A DNA stretch of 18,028 nt from CAZDAW01 sp964503685 (GTDB lineage: Bacteria; Chloroflexota; Anaerolineae; Anaerolineales; Anaerolineaceae), in contig CAZDAW010000073.1 in NCBI GenBank assembly GCA_964503685.1, forward strand, positions 1-18,028, read 5' to 3'. The notes under the pieces are model-generated. The model searched no databases, was not told the DNA's origin, and was given only the letters and a program-made list of their open reading frames with translations. Both the position numbers and the translations under genes were made by a program. Positions 6,947 to 14,754 of this stretch are shown in pieces (the first letter of the stretch is position 1; every line of letters starts with the position of its first letter).

Positions 6947-7420
6947 ATGGACGATAGAATTAATAGATTACTCGACAGCGTCGGGCGCAAACTCCTTGAT
7001 CTTCTGCAGGAAAACGCTCGCCTTTCTTTGAGCGAACTGGGCCGGCTGGTGCACCTCTCGCCGCCAGCGGTTGGCGAGCGCCTGCGCCGGATGGAAGAAG
7101 CTGGCCTGATTTGCGGTTATCATGCTCAACTTGACCCCGATAAACTGGGGTTGCCCATCCAGGCTTTGCTGCGTCTGCGTACCCCTGCTGAAAAATATTC
7201 CAGGGTGCTGGCGGTTGTAGGCGAGCTTCCTGAAGTGCTCGAATGTTGCCACGTCACCGGCGATGATGCCTTCGTGATGCGCGTCGCCGCGGCTTCTACT
7301 GCTGATCTGGAAAAGGTGATAGCCTGTCTCAGTCCGTTCGGCGAGACGTCCACCGCGTTGATTCTCTCGACGCCGGTAAAAAAAGGATTACCTGTTTCTG
7401 ATTTAAAAAAGCAGCTCTAA
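6947..7420 (+). CDS. Lrp/AsnC-family transcriptional regulator
   Basis: A 157-residue DNA-binding protein of normal family length. The N-terminal winged helix-turn-helix spans about residues 12-60 (RKLLDLLQENARLSLSELG, then LSPPAVGERLRRMEEAGLI). The C-terminal half (about 65-150) is the RAM/AsnC effector-binding and oligomerisation domain, with the VTGDDAFVMRV segment typical of the amino-acid-binding face. It probably forms octamers and responds to an amino acid. Divergent placement beside a LysE exporter strongly suggests that it regulates export and itself. The Shine-Dalgarno is weak (GAAAG about 11 nt upstream). Family call is firm; ligand unknown. Confidence 0.9.
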   Translation: MDDRINRLLDSVGRKLLDLLQENARLSLSELGRLVHLSPPAVGERLRRMEEAGLICGYHAQLDPDKLGLPIQALLRLRTPAEKYSRVLAVVGELPEVLECCHVTGDDAFVMRVAAASTADLEKVIACLSPFGETSTALILSTPVKKGLPVSDLKKQL

Positions 7421-7448
7421 AATTTCTCGGTTTTTTGCAGCGCTTTCT

Positions 7449-7780
7449 GATGAGTTTTCTTTAGAACCCAAAACCTTCACCCAGGAAGATTTAAAGAAGT
7501 TCCCGGTTATCGGGGGTCAGGCGGGTACGAAGAAGCAGCACTGATAAGGTTACCGCGCCGGCTTTCTATAAGGGTATCCTCCTGAAACATCTGCCTAAGG
7601 AAAGAGGCGGCGCTGATTCGACGATAGGGGTTTAAATTGAAGCCAGAGTCGGTTATGCCATGACCTTCTTCTGTGATCAGCTTATCAACGGCGATTTATA
7701 TTACCTGTGACCCTGCCACTGGCGACGATATCGAGTTCGATGGGCTCTTGCAAACCATTCTGGCTTATCACCCTAAAATT
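7449..7780 (+). pseudogene. Decayed molybdopterin-oxidoreductase-like domain (three frame-shifted pieces)
   Basis: No intact gene exists here, but three consecutive reading frames together spell one plausible protein. Piece 1 (7449-7544) reads FSLEPKTFTQEDLKKFP then VIGGQAGTKKQH and a TGA. Piece 2, shifted by one base (7543-7635), reads DKVTAPAFYKGILLKHLPK and ends at a TAA. The same frame resumes as ARVGYAMTFFCDQLINGDL (from about 7642) and stops. Piece 3 (about 7694-7765) reads CDPATGDDIEFDGLLQTILAY in the third frame. The order 'FTxEDLKxxP... GPAxYKGVxLxxLL... GYxxTFSYDQ... YDPATG' matches my memory of sulfite-oxidase-like molybdopterin-binding domain proteins (PF00174-like). At least two frameshifts and one stop are needed. 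The family assignment is from memory; the frame switching is directly visible. Confidence 0.55.
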
Positions 7781-7918
7781 GTCCCGGTTCTGATCTTCGA
7801 GCGCTTCAGCGGTTTTGGCCTTAGTGCTGCGCAGCCGGTGGCTGTCATTCTGATCCTGGTGGTATTTGTTGTATTTATCCTGTTGCGCTCAATTTTGTTG
7901 ATCGGAAAAGATGATTGA
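7766..7918 (+). pseudogene. C-terminal fragment of a molybdate/tungstate-type ABC transporter permease
   Basis: In the same frame as the last piece of the preceding remnant, residues VLIFERFSGFGLSAAQPVAV are followed by a hydrophobic helix and RSILLIGKDD before a TGA. The pattern 'yERFxxFGLxxAxPVAxxLxxxSLxxFxxLR' is the usual end of ModB/WtpB-type permeases. Everything upstream (the other membrane helices and the EAA loop) is missing. It is fused directly to the molybdopterin-domain remnant, as if a deletion had joined two neighbouring genes. A single GTG-started 81-codon frame (7673-7918) covers the junction, but it has no usable ribosome site and its 5' part belongs to the other decayed gene. 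Confidence 0.5.
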
Positions 7919-7932
7919 GCAGGTTGAAATAG

Positions 7933-7960
7933 TTGTTATAAATACTCGATTAAATATAAA
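7933..7960 (+). promoter_or_regulatory. Candidate typA promoter
   Basis: TTGTTA (7933-7938) and TATAAA (7955-7960) are spaced by 16 nt in very AT-rich DNA. The start point would be near 7967, which places two hairpins in a leader of about 115 nt before typA. Confidence 0.45.
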
Positions 7961-7965
7961 TTAAA

Positions 7966-8039
7966 CAGACCCCTTCTCAAAAGGGGCGTCGTCTGATATG
8001 ATTATTTTCTAAATGTGACCCCGACGATTGTCGGGGTCA
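7966..8039 (+). promoter_or_regulatory. Structured leader (two hairpins) ahead of typA
   Basis: Hairpin 1 (7966-7995): CCCCTT and AAGGGG around CTCAA, flanked by an outer CAGAC/GTCTG pair. Hairpin 2 (8016-8039): a perfect 10-bp stem TGACCCCGAC/GTCGGGGTCA with a GATT loop. Neither is followed by a proper T-run, so simple terminators are not well supported. They may stabilise or regulate the typA mRNA, or the first may end leftover transcription from the decayed region. Confidence 0.45.
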
Positions 8040-8081
8040 TTGTATGCAATTATTGTGTTTTGATTGGAAAGCAAGAAAATT

Positions 8082-9941
8082 ATGTTGATCGAAAGAAAAG
8101 ATTTACGCAATATCGCGATTGTGGCCCACGTTGACCACGGCAAGACCACCCTGGTCGATGGATTGTTGAAACAGGCCAGAGTGTTTCGCGAAAACCAGCA
8201 GGTGATGGAACGGGTGATGGATTCCAATGACCTGGAACGTGAGCGAGGAATTACCATCCTGGCAAAGAATACTGCCATCACCATCCCTGACCCGAAAACG
8301 GGTGAACTGGTTAAAATCAATATTGTCGATACCCCCGGTCACGCTGATTTCGGCGGGGAAGTTGAACGGATCATGAATATGGTCGATGGCGTCTTACTGC
8401 TGGTGGATGCCGCTGAAGGCCCGATGCCGCAAACCCGTTTCGTGCTGAAGAAAGCTCTAGAGCGAGGGTTATGCGCCATCGTCGTGATCAATAAAATGGA
8501 CCGCAAAGACGCCGAACCTGACCGCACGCTCAATGAAACCTTCGACCTTTTTGTCGAATTGGGCGCTGATGACCGGCAGGCTGATTTTCCGGTGGTTTAT
8601 GCAAATGCTATCACTGGTCAGGCTGGCCTGACTGAGGCGATGGGGCCGGACCTTCAGCCTTTATTTCAAACTATTCTCGAACGCGTCCCGCCGCCGAATG
8701 TTGATCTGGATGCGCCGCTTCAGGTGTTGGTGACGAATTTAAGCTACGATGATTATCGTGGAACAACCGCGCTGGGGCGAGTGTTTGCCGGTAAAATTCG
8801 CGCCGGGCAGCCGATTGCCCGCATGACTCTGGATGGACAAGTTCTGCCGGAACGCGCTCGTTATCTGTTCGTTTATCAGGGACTTGAACGGGTTGAGGTT
8901 GAGCAAGCTGAAGCCGGCGAGATCGTTGCGATTGCAGGTTTGGAAGGGATCGCCATCGGCGAAACGCTGGCCGATCCTGAAAATCCTGTTGCGCTGCCGG
9001 TCATTCGCGTCGAAGAGCCCACTGTGCGGATGACGTTTGGGGTCAACACTTCGCCGTTCTCAGGGAGAGAAGGAAAATGGAGCACCTCACGTAAATTACG
9101 TGAACGCCTGTTCGATGAGTTGAAGAACAATGTTGCTTTGCGCGTTGAAGAAACCGAATCGCCGGATACGTTCATCGTTTCAGGGCGGGGCGAGTTACAT
9201 CTGGCGATTTTAATCGAAACTATGCGCCGCGAAGGTTATGAATTCCAGGTCTCGCGCCCGGAAGCGATCATGCGGCAGGGGCCCAATGGTGAATTAGAGG
9301 AACCTTATGAGGATGTGATCATTGATACCAGTCCCGAGACAGTAGGTACGGTGGTCGAAATGCTGGGAAGCCGGCGCGGCAAGATGCTTAATATGGTCAA
9401 CAGTCCCGACAATACGGTACACCTCTCGTATTTGGCGCCTGTGCGCGGACTGCTTGGATTTCGCTACCAGTTCCTGACTGCCACGCGCGGTATGGGCGTC
9501 CTCAATACCATGTTCCACGGATATGGCCCGCTGGCAGGCGCAATCTCACAGCGCGCCAGCAGTTCGATTGTCGCCTGGGAAGCTGGAACGACTTCGACCT
9601 ATGGATTGAAGAATGCAGAGGAACGGGGCATCCTCTTTTATGGGCCGGGTGTGGAAGTTTATGAAGGTATGGTCGTCGGTGAAACGCAGCGCCCCAGCGA
9701 TCTTCCGGTGAATGTTTGTAAGAAGAAGCATCTGACGAATATGCGCTCTTCCAACAAGGATATTGAAATCAGGTTGACGCCGCCGCGGGAGATGAGTCTC
9801 GATGAAGCGATCGAATACCTGGCGGAAGATGAATTGTTGGAGGTGACCCCGCTCAATTACCGTATCCGCAAGCGTATTCTGGATACCGAGGAGCGCGGTA
9901 AACAAACTAAAAAAGCCCGCGAAATTCTTGGGGAAGAGTAG
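8082..9941 (+). CDS. typA: Ribosome-associated translational GTPase TypA/BipA
   Basis: A 619-residue cytoplasmic GTPase of the EF-G-like translation factor group. GTP-binding motifs are complete: G1 AHVDHGKT (15-22), G2 RGITI (55-59), G3 DTPGHADF (83-90) and G4 NKMD (137-140). A domain-II beta barrel follows (about 200-300), then EF-G-like domains III and V (GRGELHLAIL near 370), and the TypA-specific C-terminal domain with MFHGYGPLAG and YGLKNAEERG. BipA binds the 70S ribosome and aids 50S assembly and growth under cold or other stress. The start at 8082 fits the family's IRNIAIVAHVDHGKTTL beginning; a TTG at 8064 would add six residues and is not preferred. Shine-Dalgarno is weak (GGAAAG, 10 nt away). 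It is a single gene with its own leader and terminator. Confidence 0.97.
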   Translation: MLIERKDLRNIAIVAHVDHGKTTLVDGLLKQARVFRENQQVMERVMDSNDLERERGITILAKNTAITIPDPKTGELVKINIVDTPGHADFGGEVERIMNMVDGVLLLVDAAEGPMPQTRFVLKKALERGLCAIVVINKMDRKDAEPDRTLNETFDLFVELGADDRQADFPVVYANAITGQAGLTEAMGPDLQPLFQTILERVPPPNVDLDAPLQVLVTNLSYDDYRGTTALGRVFAGKIRAGQPIARMTLDGQVLPERARYLFVYQGLERVEVEQAEAGEIVAIAGLEGIAIGETLADPENPVALPVIRVEEPTVRMTFGVNTSPFSGREGKWSTSRKLRERLFDELKNNVALRVEETESPDTFIVSGRGELHLAILIETMRREGYEFQVSRPEAIMRQGPNGELEEPYEDVIIDTSPETVGTVVEMLGSRRGKMLNMVNSPDNTVHLSYLAPVRGLLGFRYQFLTATRGMGVLNTMFHGYGPLAGAISQRASSSIVAWEAGTTSTYGLKNAEERGILFYGPGVEVYEGMVVGETQRPSDLPVNVCKKKHLTNMRSSNKDIEIRLTPPREMSLDEAIEYLAEDELLEVTPLNYRIRKRILDTEERGKQTKKAREILGEE

Positions 9942-9974
9942 TAGAACTTCGGTTAAAAAAACACAAATAACAAA

Positions 9975-10009
9975 AACGCCTCTTACCGCAAGAGGCGTTA
10001 ATTTTTTTT
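9975..10009. terminator. Bidirectional terminator between convergent typA and acyltransferase genes
   Basis: AACGCCTCTT (9975-9984) and AAGAGGCGTT (9990-9999) form a perfect 10-bp stem with an ACCGC loop. On the plus strand it is followed by AA and eight T. On the minus strand the same stem is followed by T-rich sequence, so it can end both converging transcripts. Confidence 0.9.
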
Positions 10010-10031
10010 GCTTTCGATTGCCGATAAATGA

Positions 10032-10811
10032 CTATCTGATGTTTACCGGGTCAAGCGGATTGGGAATAATCAGGGGGAGAGCTGCGGATTCTCTTATGCG
10101 GGCTGCGCTTGCTTCGGCGAGCGCAGCGATGCGTTGCATGATCTGTTCGGCTACATATTGCACATAGCGACGATCCTCCGGGTCGCCTTTAAAGAACATG
10201 GGTTCTCCTACAGTCATGGCGTATGGGCCGCTCGAATACCACGTACCGACCTCGGGTTGACCTTTAACCGTGGTAATTACCTGGCGGACACGCGCCGGGT
10301 CTAACGCAATGCCAATGGGGATGACCGGCGCTCCACTGCTCAATGCCAGGCGGGCAACACCAGTACGAGGGCGGTGAAAGCCGCCTTCCAGTGGGCTGAT
10401 GATCCCTTCGGGGAAGATACCGACTGTTTGCCCTTGTTTGAGTTTTTCTATGCCTTGCGCAAGGGCTTCTTTGCCGTTGTCCAAATTTACCCGGATGTGT
10501 CCGCTTGCCCTCAAAGATGCTCCGACAACAGGAACTTTAAACAGGGTTTCGAGGATCAAAATGCTCACCAGTTCAGGAACCAGGGAGGTCATCAGGATGG
10601 GATCAACTGTGCAGGGGTGGTTGGCAGCCAGTATTTTACTGCCTGTCGGTATGCTGCATTCGTATTTCACATCCATCTTGTAGAGGAGGTGCGAAATCAA
10701 TTTTACAATCAATCGCCCCGTGTGATACCATAGTTTTCGCGGCCATGCTCTCGCGTTGATTTCCACGCTGAGTGTTTGTTTGCTGTATTTCAGTACATCT
10801 TGAATATTCAT
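10032..10811 (-). CDS. 1-acyl-sn-glycerol-3-phosphate acyltransferase family protein (PlsC-like)
   Basis: A 259-residue acyltransferase of the PlsC superfamily (LPLAT). The catalytic HX4D box is NHPCTVD (H65, D70), the glycerol-phosphate-binding motif is GIFPEG (131-136), and the GAPVIPIGI block (160-168) is present. An amphipathic/hydrophobic segment around 31-45 may sit on the membrane. Family members transfer a fatty acyl group to lysophosphatidic acid or a related alcohol in phospholipid synthesis; this one may be an accessory paralogue, since it is far from other lipid genes. The start is the first ATG of the frame. A possible Shine-Dalgarno AGGA lies rather far upstream (about 14 nt). 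The SGNH hydrolase lies upstream on the same strand, about 300 nt away. Confidence 0.87.
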   Translation of the reverse strand: MNIQDVLKYSKQTLSVEINARAWPRKLWYHTGRLIVKLISHLLYKMDVKYECSIPTGSKILAANHPCTVDPILMTSLVPELVSILILETLFKVPVVGASLRASGHIRVNLDNGKEALAQGIEKLKQGQTVGIFPEGIISPLEGGFHRPRTGVARLALSSGAPVIPIGIALDPARVRQVITTVKGQPEVGTWYSSGPYAMTVGEPMFFKGDPEDRRYVQYVAEQIMQRIAALAEASAARIRESAALPLIIPNPLDPVNIR

Positions 10812-11116
10812 TAGATAATATAATTCCTATATGTGTTAAGGTTATGCTAAAACTAACCCTCGTAAACCACGAAGGTTACGGTTTTTCAACTCTGGATTTT
10901 ACGGGATGGACGATGGAAGTTGGTTTTGCGGCGTTTTCGTTTTCCACCTCTCCTACCGGGCGGAACCAGCTATCCGCAGGAAGAGAAGATCACTGCCAGG
11001 AAAATTTGTATGTATCATGCGGCAATGATCGAAGTATAACACAACAAAGCGTCAGAAAAGATAAACAGAGGATGAAAAATATAAAAAGAAAAAATAAAAT
11101 AAATGTCCGCTGTAAA
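10812..11116. other. Intergenic stretch with one weak hairpin
   Basis: No gene is supported. Read on the minus strand, AACC-TTCGT and ACGA-GGGTT (10855-10877) can form an imperfect hairpin followed by AGTTTTA, possibly a weak end for the SGNH transcript. The stretch 11040-11110 is A-rich. A plus-strand frame of 122 codons (10772-11140) has no motif or ribosome site and overlaps the acyltransferase start. Confidence 0.4.
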
Positions 11117-11833
11117 TTAAGTGTGAAAGCTGGCGCGTAAAAAACTCTCAATTTCGTCGGCGATAATGCTGGCCCCCTTGCTGTTCATGTGGACGCCGTC
11201 GGTGAGCAAAACAAAGCCCTTGCGGCGTGAAAAGGTATCCAGACTCTGGCGGAAGAGGATTCTGCCAATTGTCATTTCCAGAGTCAGAAGCAGCGAAGCC
11301 CAATAAGGTCGCCCGGCCTGGGTGATTGAATTCAAATAAGCTGTCTGACGTTCGTTTACGGGGAGATAAGCAATCTGTTCCTCGCGGGCAATTTCTTTAA
11401 TTGCCGCGTTGAAGCGGTAAACCTGCCAGTTGGATTCTGAATCCAGGTCTTCGCCCAGCACAGGGATGGAAGCCACGGCCAACTTGGCCTTCGTGTGTTT
11501 CTTTAGTTGACGGATGATCTCGGTTAAAGTCTCGCAGTACCATGGAAGATCGGGTTGGCGGGGCAGCCATTTTTCCAAACGCTTGATGATTCCCCGGATG
11601 GGATTGAGTGTAGCGATGACGTCATTGGTGCCGGCCAGAATCGTCACATAATCGGGTTGATGGACGATGACCGAATCGAGGCGGAGGTAGAGGTTGTAGA
11701 TATGATCATTATCTACACCGGCATTGACAAAGCGCAAGTCATCTGCGCTGAAACGGCGCTCGAGCATTTCAACATAATTACTGCTGATCAATCCATGGGT
11801 GATACTATCACCAAAACAAACGACAGTTCGCAT
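11117..11833 (-). CDS. SGNH/GDSL-family hydrolase (esterase/lipase-like)
   Basis: A 238-residue protein with all SGNH blocks: VVCFGDSITHG (catalytic S10), NAGVDND (block II Gly, near 37-43), GTND (68-71) and DGVH (D212, H215) supplying the acid and base. No signal peptide is seen, so it is probably cytoplasmic. Such enzymes hydrolyse esters of lipids, acetylated sugars or similar; the substrate is not evident. The start at 11833 is chosen because the fold begins right at MRTVVCFGDS. The open frame continues back to 12145, but that extension overlaps the divergent gene, has no family character and is rejected. A GAGAG lies about 9 nt upstream. An insertion of about 45 residues (165-210) before the DGVH block is somewhat unusual. 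Confidence 0.85.
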   Translation of the reverse strand: MRTVVCFGDSITHGLISSNYVEMLERRFSADDLRFVNAGVDNDHIYNLYLRLDSVIVHQPDYVTILAGTNDVIATLNPIRGIIKRLEKWLPRQPDLPWYCETLTEIIRQLKKHTKAKLAVASIPVLGEDLDSESNWQVYRFNAAIKEIAREEQIAYLPVNERQTAYLNSITQAGRPYWASLLLTLEMTIGRILFRQSLDTFSRRKGFVLLTDGVHMNSKGASIIADEIESFLRASFHT

Positions 11834-11875
11834 CAAGATATTCTCTCGTACTAATAAAAGACGTTTATGGTGTGC

Positions 11876-11881
11876 ATTATA
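11876..11881 (-). promoter_or_regulatory. -10 element for the SGNH hydrolase gene
   Basis: On the minus strand a perfect TATAAT lies 42 nt upstream of the start codon. The nearest -35-like word, TTGTGA, is 20 nt further upstream, longer than ideal. Confidence 0.4.
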
Positions 11882-11961
11882 CTGTATATAAGGTTTTCTT
11901 TTCACAATACTGAGCAAGAAATGTAAAGAGAATCGAGAGAATTGAAAAGTAGTAAATTTTC

Positions 11962-11999
11962 TGATCGGGTAAGATAGGAGGGTGTAAATCAACCGATCA
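11962..11999. repeat. Inverted repeat in the divergent SGNH/C45 region
   Basis: TGATCGG (11962-11968) and CCGATCA (11993-11999) are a perfect 7-bp inverted repeat with 24 nt between the arms, ending 17 nt before the C45 start. It could be an operator or a leader hairpin around the Shine-Dalgarno region; no binding factor is known. Confidence 0.35.
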
Positions 12000-12016
12000 T
12001 GAAATAAGAGGAAAAA

Positions 12017-13156
12017 ATGAACAACGAACAAACTGTAATCAAAAGCACTTTCAATCACGTCATCCTGAAAGGATCTGCCTATGAAGCAGGTGTCCAGCAG
12101 GCTGAAATGATTAAAGATATTCCCGGATTTGTGCAATTTTTTCATTCGGGTCGCGATATACCCACCCGGTATGCCCCCGAAAGATCACTGGCGTTGATTC
12201 AACGTTTCTGCCCCGGTCTCGATGCTGAAATTGCCGGTTTCTGTGACACGCTTGCCATCCCACCCGAACACTTGGTGTATTACGCGATCACGCATCTGGG
12301 CGCAATCCATTGCAGCCACCTGGTTGTTTTGCCTGCGCTAACAGAAACAAAACATGTATTGGTCGGGCGCAGCTATGAGTTCAATGAAGCAGTGGACGAT
12401 AAGCGTTTTTGTACGACCTCCATCGATGGAAAATACACTCACATGGGATTTTCGACCCTGTTCTTTGGGCGTACCGATGGTATGAACGAACATGGCCTCT
12501 CGGTGACGATGTCGGCAGGCGGCATACCGGTCGGGATTAACCAGGGGATGACGCCGCCCATTCAGGAGGGACTTCAATTCTGGGCGCTGGTGCGTGTCAT
12601 CCTTGAACAATGTAAAACAGTTGACGAAGCAATTGCACTCTTTCAAGAGTTTCCCAATTGCGGCAATCCGATTTTCATCGTGGCAGACTCTGTCGGAGCG
12701 GCAGCTCGTTTGGAGACATACGGCCCTCATAAATTTGTTCAACGCATTGATGAGACAAGTCCGCAGAAGTATTTACTTGCCACCAATCATTTCCAATCAT
12801 CCAAAATGCGCCAGCTTGATCCGACGACGCATACACACTCAACCAATCGTTACCGGGCGATCAAATCATTCGTTGAGGGAAGCGCCCCCAGAGTCAACAT
12901 TAAAGGAATGAAAGGTCTGCTTGCTGATAAATATCCGCAAGGATTGTGTTGTCATTACTATCGGGAGTTTTTTGGTACATTGTATTCGTTTGTATTTGAT
13001 CTGACAGACAAACGGGCAGAGATTTCCTTTGGTTCGCCTGCGGCTAATCCCTGGCATGTAATTGACTTTTCGATGACGCAACCCGGCCAGTACGAAGCGC
13101 TGTTGCCGCAAGAATCGACCACCCCAGAATTCTGGCAACCGGGCAGCCAGGAATAA
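12017..13156 (+). CDS. C45-like Ntn-hydrolase (acyl-CoA:6-APA acyltransferase / choloylglycine-hydrolase-like)
   Basis: A 379-residue protein of the N-terminal-nucleophile amidohydrolase superfamily. Key features are an N-terminal helical pro-segment (1-98) with LVYYAITH before the candidate nucleophile C99 in AIHCSHLVV, then VLVGRSYEFN (about 114-123), corresponding to the 'GRNxDf' strand, DGMNEHGLSVTMSAGG (about 155-170) and the NCGNPIFIVAD segment. In this family self-cleavage before the cysteine frees the nucleophile, which attacks amide or thioester bonds; physiological substrates of the bacterial members are mostly unknown. No signal peptide is evident. AGAGGA about 4 nt upstream supports the ATG at 12017. 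A strong hairpin lies 13 nt after the stop. Family is likely; subfamily (C45 versus C59-like) is less sure. Confidence 0.78.
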   Translation: MNNEQTVIKSTFNHVILKGSAYEAGVQQAEMIKDIPGFVQFFHSGRDIPTRYAPERSLALIQRFCPGLDAEIAGFCDTLAIPPEHLVYYAITHLGAIHCSHLVVLPALTETKHVLVGRSYEFNEAVDDKRFCTTSIDGKYTHMGFSTLFFGRTDGMNEHGLSVTMSAGGIPVGINQGMTPPIQEGLQFWALVRVILEQCKTVDEAIALFQEFPNCGNPIFIVADSVGAAARLETYGPHKFVQRIDETSPQKYLLATNHFQSSKMRQLDPTTHTHSTNRYRAIKSFVEGSAPRVNIKGMKGLLADKYPQGLCCHYYREFFGTLYSFVFDLTDKRAEISFGSPAANPWHVIDFSMTQPGQYEALLPQESTTPEFWQPGSQE

Positions 13157-13168
13157 AATTCAAACAAT

Positions 13169-13209
13169 AATCCCTCATCTTACGTATAAGGGTAATAAGG
13201 TGAGGGATT
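13169..13209. terminator. Hairpin after the C45 gene
   Basis: AATCCCTCATCTTA (13169-13182) pairs with TAAGGTGAGGGATT (13196-13209), 14 bp with one G-U, around a 13-nt loop. There is only a short T stretch after it on the plus strand. It may serve both this gene and a former gene on the minus strand. Confidence 0.6.
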
Positions 13210-13214
13210 TCCAT

Positions 13215-13310
13215 TCATGCCGGCGCAGTTTGCTGCCAGTTCTCCCAGGCGGTTTTATGGCTCCCTTGTTTGAAAACGATATACAGGCCGTGTTCAAGCG
13301 GATGAAATTG
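13215..13310 (-). pseudogene. Possible C-terminal remnant of a lost minus-strand gene
   Basis: On the minus strand a 31-codon open stretch reads QFHPLEHGLYIVFKQGSHKT then AWENWQQTAPA and ends in TGA at 13215-13217. It is preceded directly by an in-frame TAG. The composition (aromatic-rich, with no stop for 31 codons) looks like the end of a real soluble protein, but I do not recognise the family. The hairpin at 13169-13209 would sit just after its stop. Weak evidence. Confidence 0.25.
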
Positions 13311-13722
13311 CTATAGCGGATTGTACTTTATGATATTAATTTCACGTCTGGGTATAGCAGGTTAAAATCGGTAAGCAAACGAACAGAGATCAAGATTTTT
13401 CCCTAAAGCGAAGAGCAAAGACGCTGGCATAATTTGCTGGTAATATTGAGGGTATAATTTTCAACTAACAACAGAGAAAGTACTTCTTAGCTAAACGACC
13501 TGTTCGCCCCAAATGTTCTGAAGCCGGGTGCATGAACAGCGGCTTTGGCCTTTTGAATAAGAGCAGATGGCTGTATGATACGCTGCATTTGGCTCTGCCA
13601 GGTGGGTTTATTCGCTGGTGGTGGTGCTGTGTCTTTGAACGGTTGTAAAAAATTTCAGCGCTTTTCTTTAGAATTCCATGTTAATTTGTGTCATCACTTG
13701 TCCGCGAAAAGAGATTTAAAAA
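13311..13722. other. Gene-free stretch upstream of the CAP-LysM gene
   Basis: No gene is supported. A TATAAT occurs at 13453-13458 without a good -35. AAGCCG (13521-13526) and CGGCTT (13540-13545) form a short inverted repeat followed by TGGCCTTTTG, which could be a weak terminator or leader hairpin. The rest shows nothing I can name. Confidence 0.4.
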
Positions 13723-14754
13723 ATGACTATTCGTAGATGGGCTGCTGTGTTTCTTTTTCTTCTCACAGGCATTTTCCAGGGACCAAAAGTTGCTGTATCT
13801 ATTTTGAGTTTACAGGAACAACCAACCCCAACTGAACTGATCAATGCCGTGAATAATTTGCGTCTATCGCGAGGGTTGAATGCGCTGAATGTGGACCCCA
13901 TTTTGTCGCAGACGGCTCAAAGCCAGGCAGACGCCTTGCTTGCTTCTGATGGGGCGATTGGGCATGACCGCCCAAATGGGATCACGTTTACCCAGCAATT
14001 ATTGATGTTAGGTTATCCTCTCTCCGGTGATCTTTCCCAGGGTGGATATCGGTCTGAAAACTATATTATGGGAAATGGTCTGACTGTTCAACAGGTTATT
14101 GAGCTTTGGCTGGGAGATGAGCCGCATACCAATACCATGATTTCGCCGCACCGCAGTGATATTGGCGCTGGTGTGGCAATTGCCGGTGATGGTACGGTTT
14201 ATTACGTGATTGATACTGCTTTGCGCACTCAGAGCGGCAGGCCTCAATCAGTGGCGACAAAATATTTTCCGACCGGCGTCTTGACGACCGGAACTCCCGG
14301 GACACAACAGGCTCTGATCAGTCAATATATTGTTCCGATAGCTGTGGCTACCGCTCGACCCGATGGTGATGTGTTTCACAGGGTTCAATATGGACAATCT
14401 CTTTGGGCGATTGCCAATCAATATGGCACAACGGTTGGACAAATTCAACTCTTAAATAATTTAGGCGATAAGACATCCTTGAATGTGGGTCAAATCTTAT
14501 TGATCTGTAGAAACGCAACCCAACCGGCTCCACTTCCAACGACTACGGCGACGCTTTTGGCTGTTACAAAAGTCCCGATTCCGCCGACGCAAACTCAGGC
14601 TACTGCTTCGACGGCTTATCCAACGGCTACCGGTTTCCCGATTTATATCTCCCAAACCGGTGGACAGAATGATATTATCCTCATGGGGATTGTTATTGTA
14701 TTTTTTATTGTTGGGATTTACGCATTTACCCAATGGTTAAGGGGAAGAAGCTAA
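13723..14754 (+). CDS. Secreted CAP-domain protein with LysM domain and C-terminal membrane anchor
   Basis: A 343-residue cell-envelope protein. Residues 5-28 are a signal peptide or N-terminal anchor. A CAP/SCP domain follows (about 36-165), with H81 in IGHDRP, E112 in RSENYIMG and W129...H135 in WLGDEPHTNTM as the usual CAP pocket residues, then SDIGAGVA. A LysM peptidoglycan-binding motif spans about 217-261 (HRVQYGQSLWAIANQYG; VGQILLI). A Thr/Pro/Ala-rich linker of about 40 residues is followed by a hydrophobic helix (about 318-338) and the basic tail LRGRS. This suggests export, wall contact through LysM, and tethering by the C-terminal helix. The biochemical role of bacterial CAP domains is mostly unknown. 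GAGA 8 nt before the ATG supports the start. It appears to be a single-gene unit. Confidence 0.88.
   Translation: MTIRRWAAVFLFLLTGIFQGPKVAVSILSLQEQPTPTELINAVNNLRLSRGLNALNVDPILSQTAQSQADALLASDGAIGHDRPNGITFTQQLLMLGYPLSGDLSQGGYRSENYIMGNGLTVQQVIELWLGDEPHTNTMISPHRSDIGAGVAIAGDGTVYYVIDTALRTQSGRPQSVATKYFPTGVLTTGTPGTQQALISQYIVPIAVATARPDGDVFHRVQYGQSLWAIANQYGTTVGQIQLLNNLGDKTSLNVGQILLICRNATQPAPLPTTTATLLAVTKVPIPPTQTQATASTAYPTATGFPIYISQTGGQNDIILMGIVIVFFIVGIYAFTQWLRGRS

Noticed and set aside
7673..7918. An 81-residue membrane protein gene
   Set aside because: The frame crosses the junction of two decayed genes, starts with GTG without a ribosome site, and its first part continues upstream through a stop codon in the remnant.
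10772..11140. A 122-codon plus-strand gene
   Set aside because: It overlaps the acyltransferase start, its composition is not protein-like, and no ribosome site is present.
11834..12145. N-terminal extension of the SGNH hydrolase frame back to 12145
   Set aside because: It overlaps the divergent C45 gene by about 130 nt, has no SGNH character, and the conserved fold starts exactly at the ATG at 11833.
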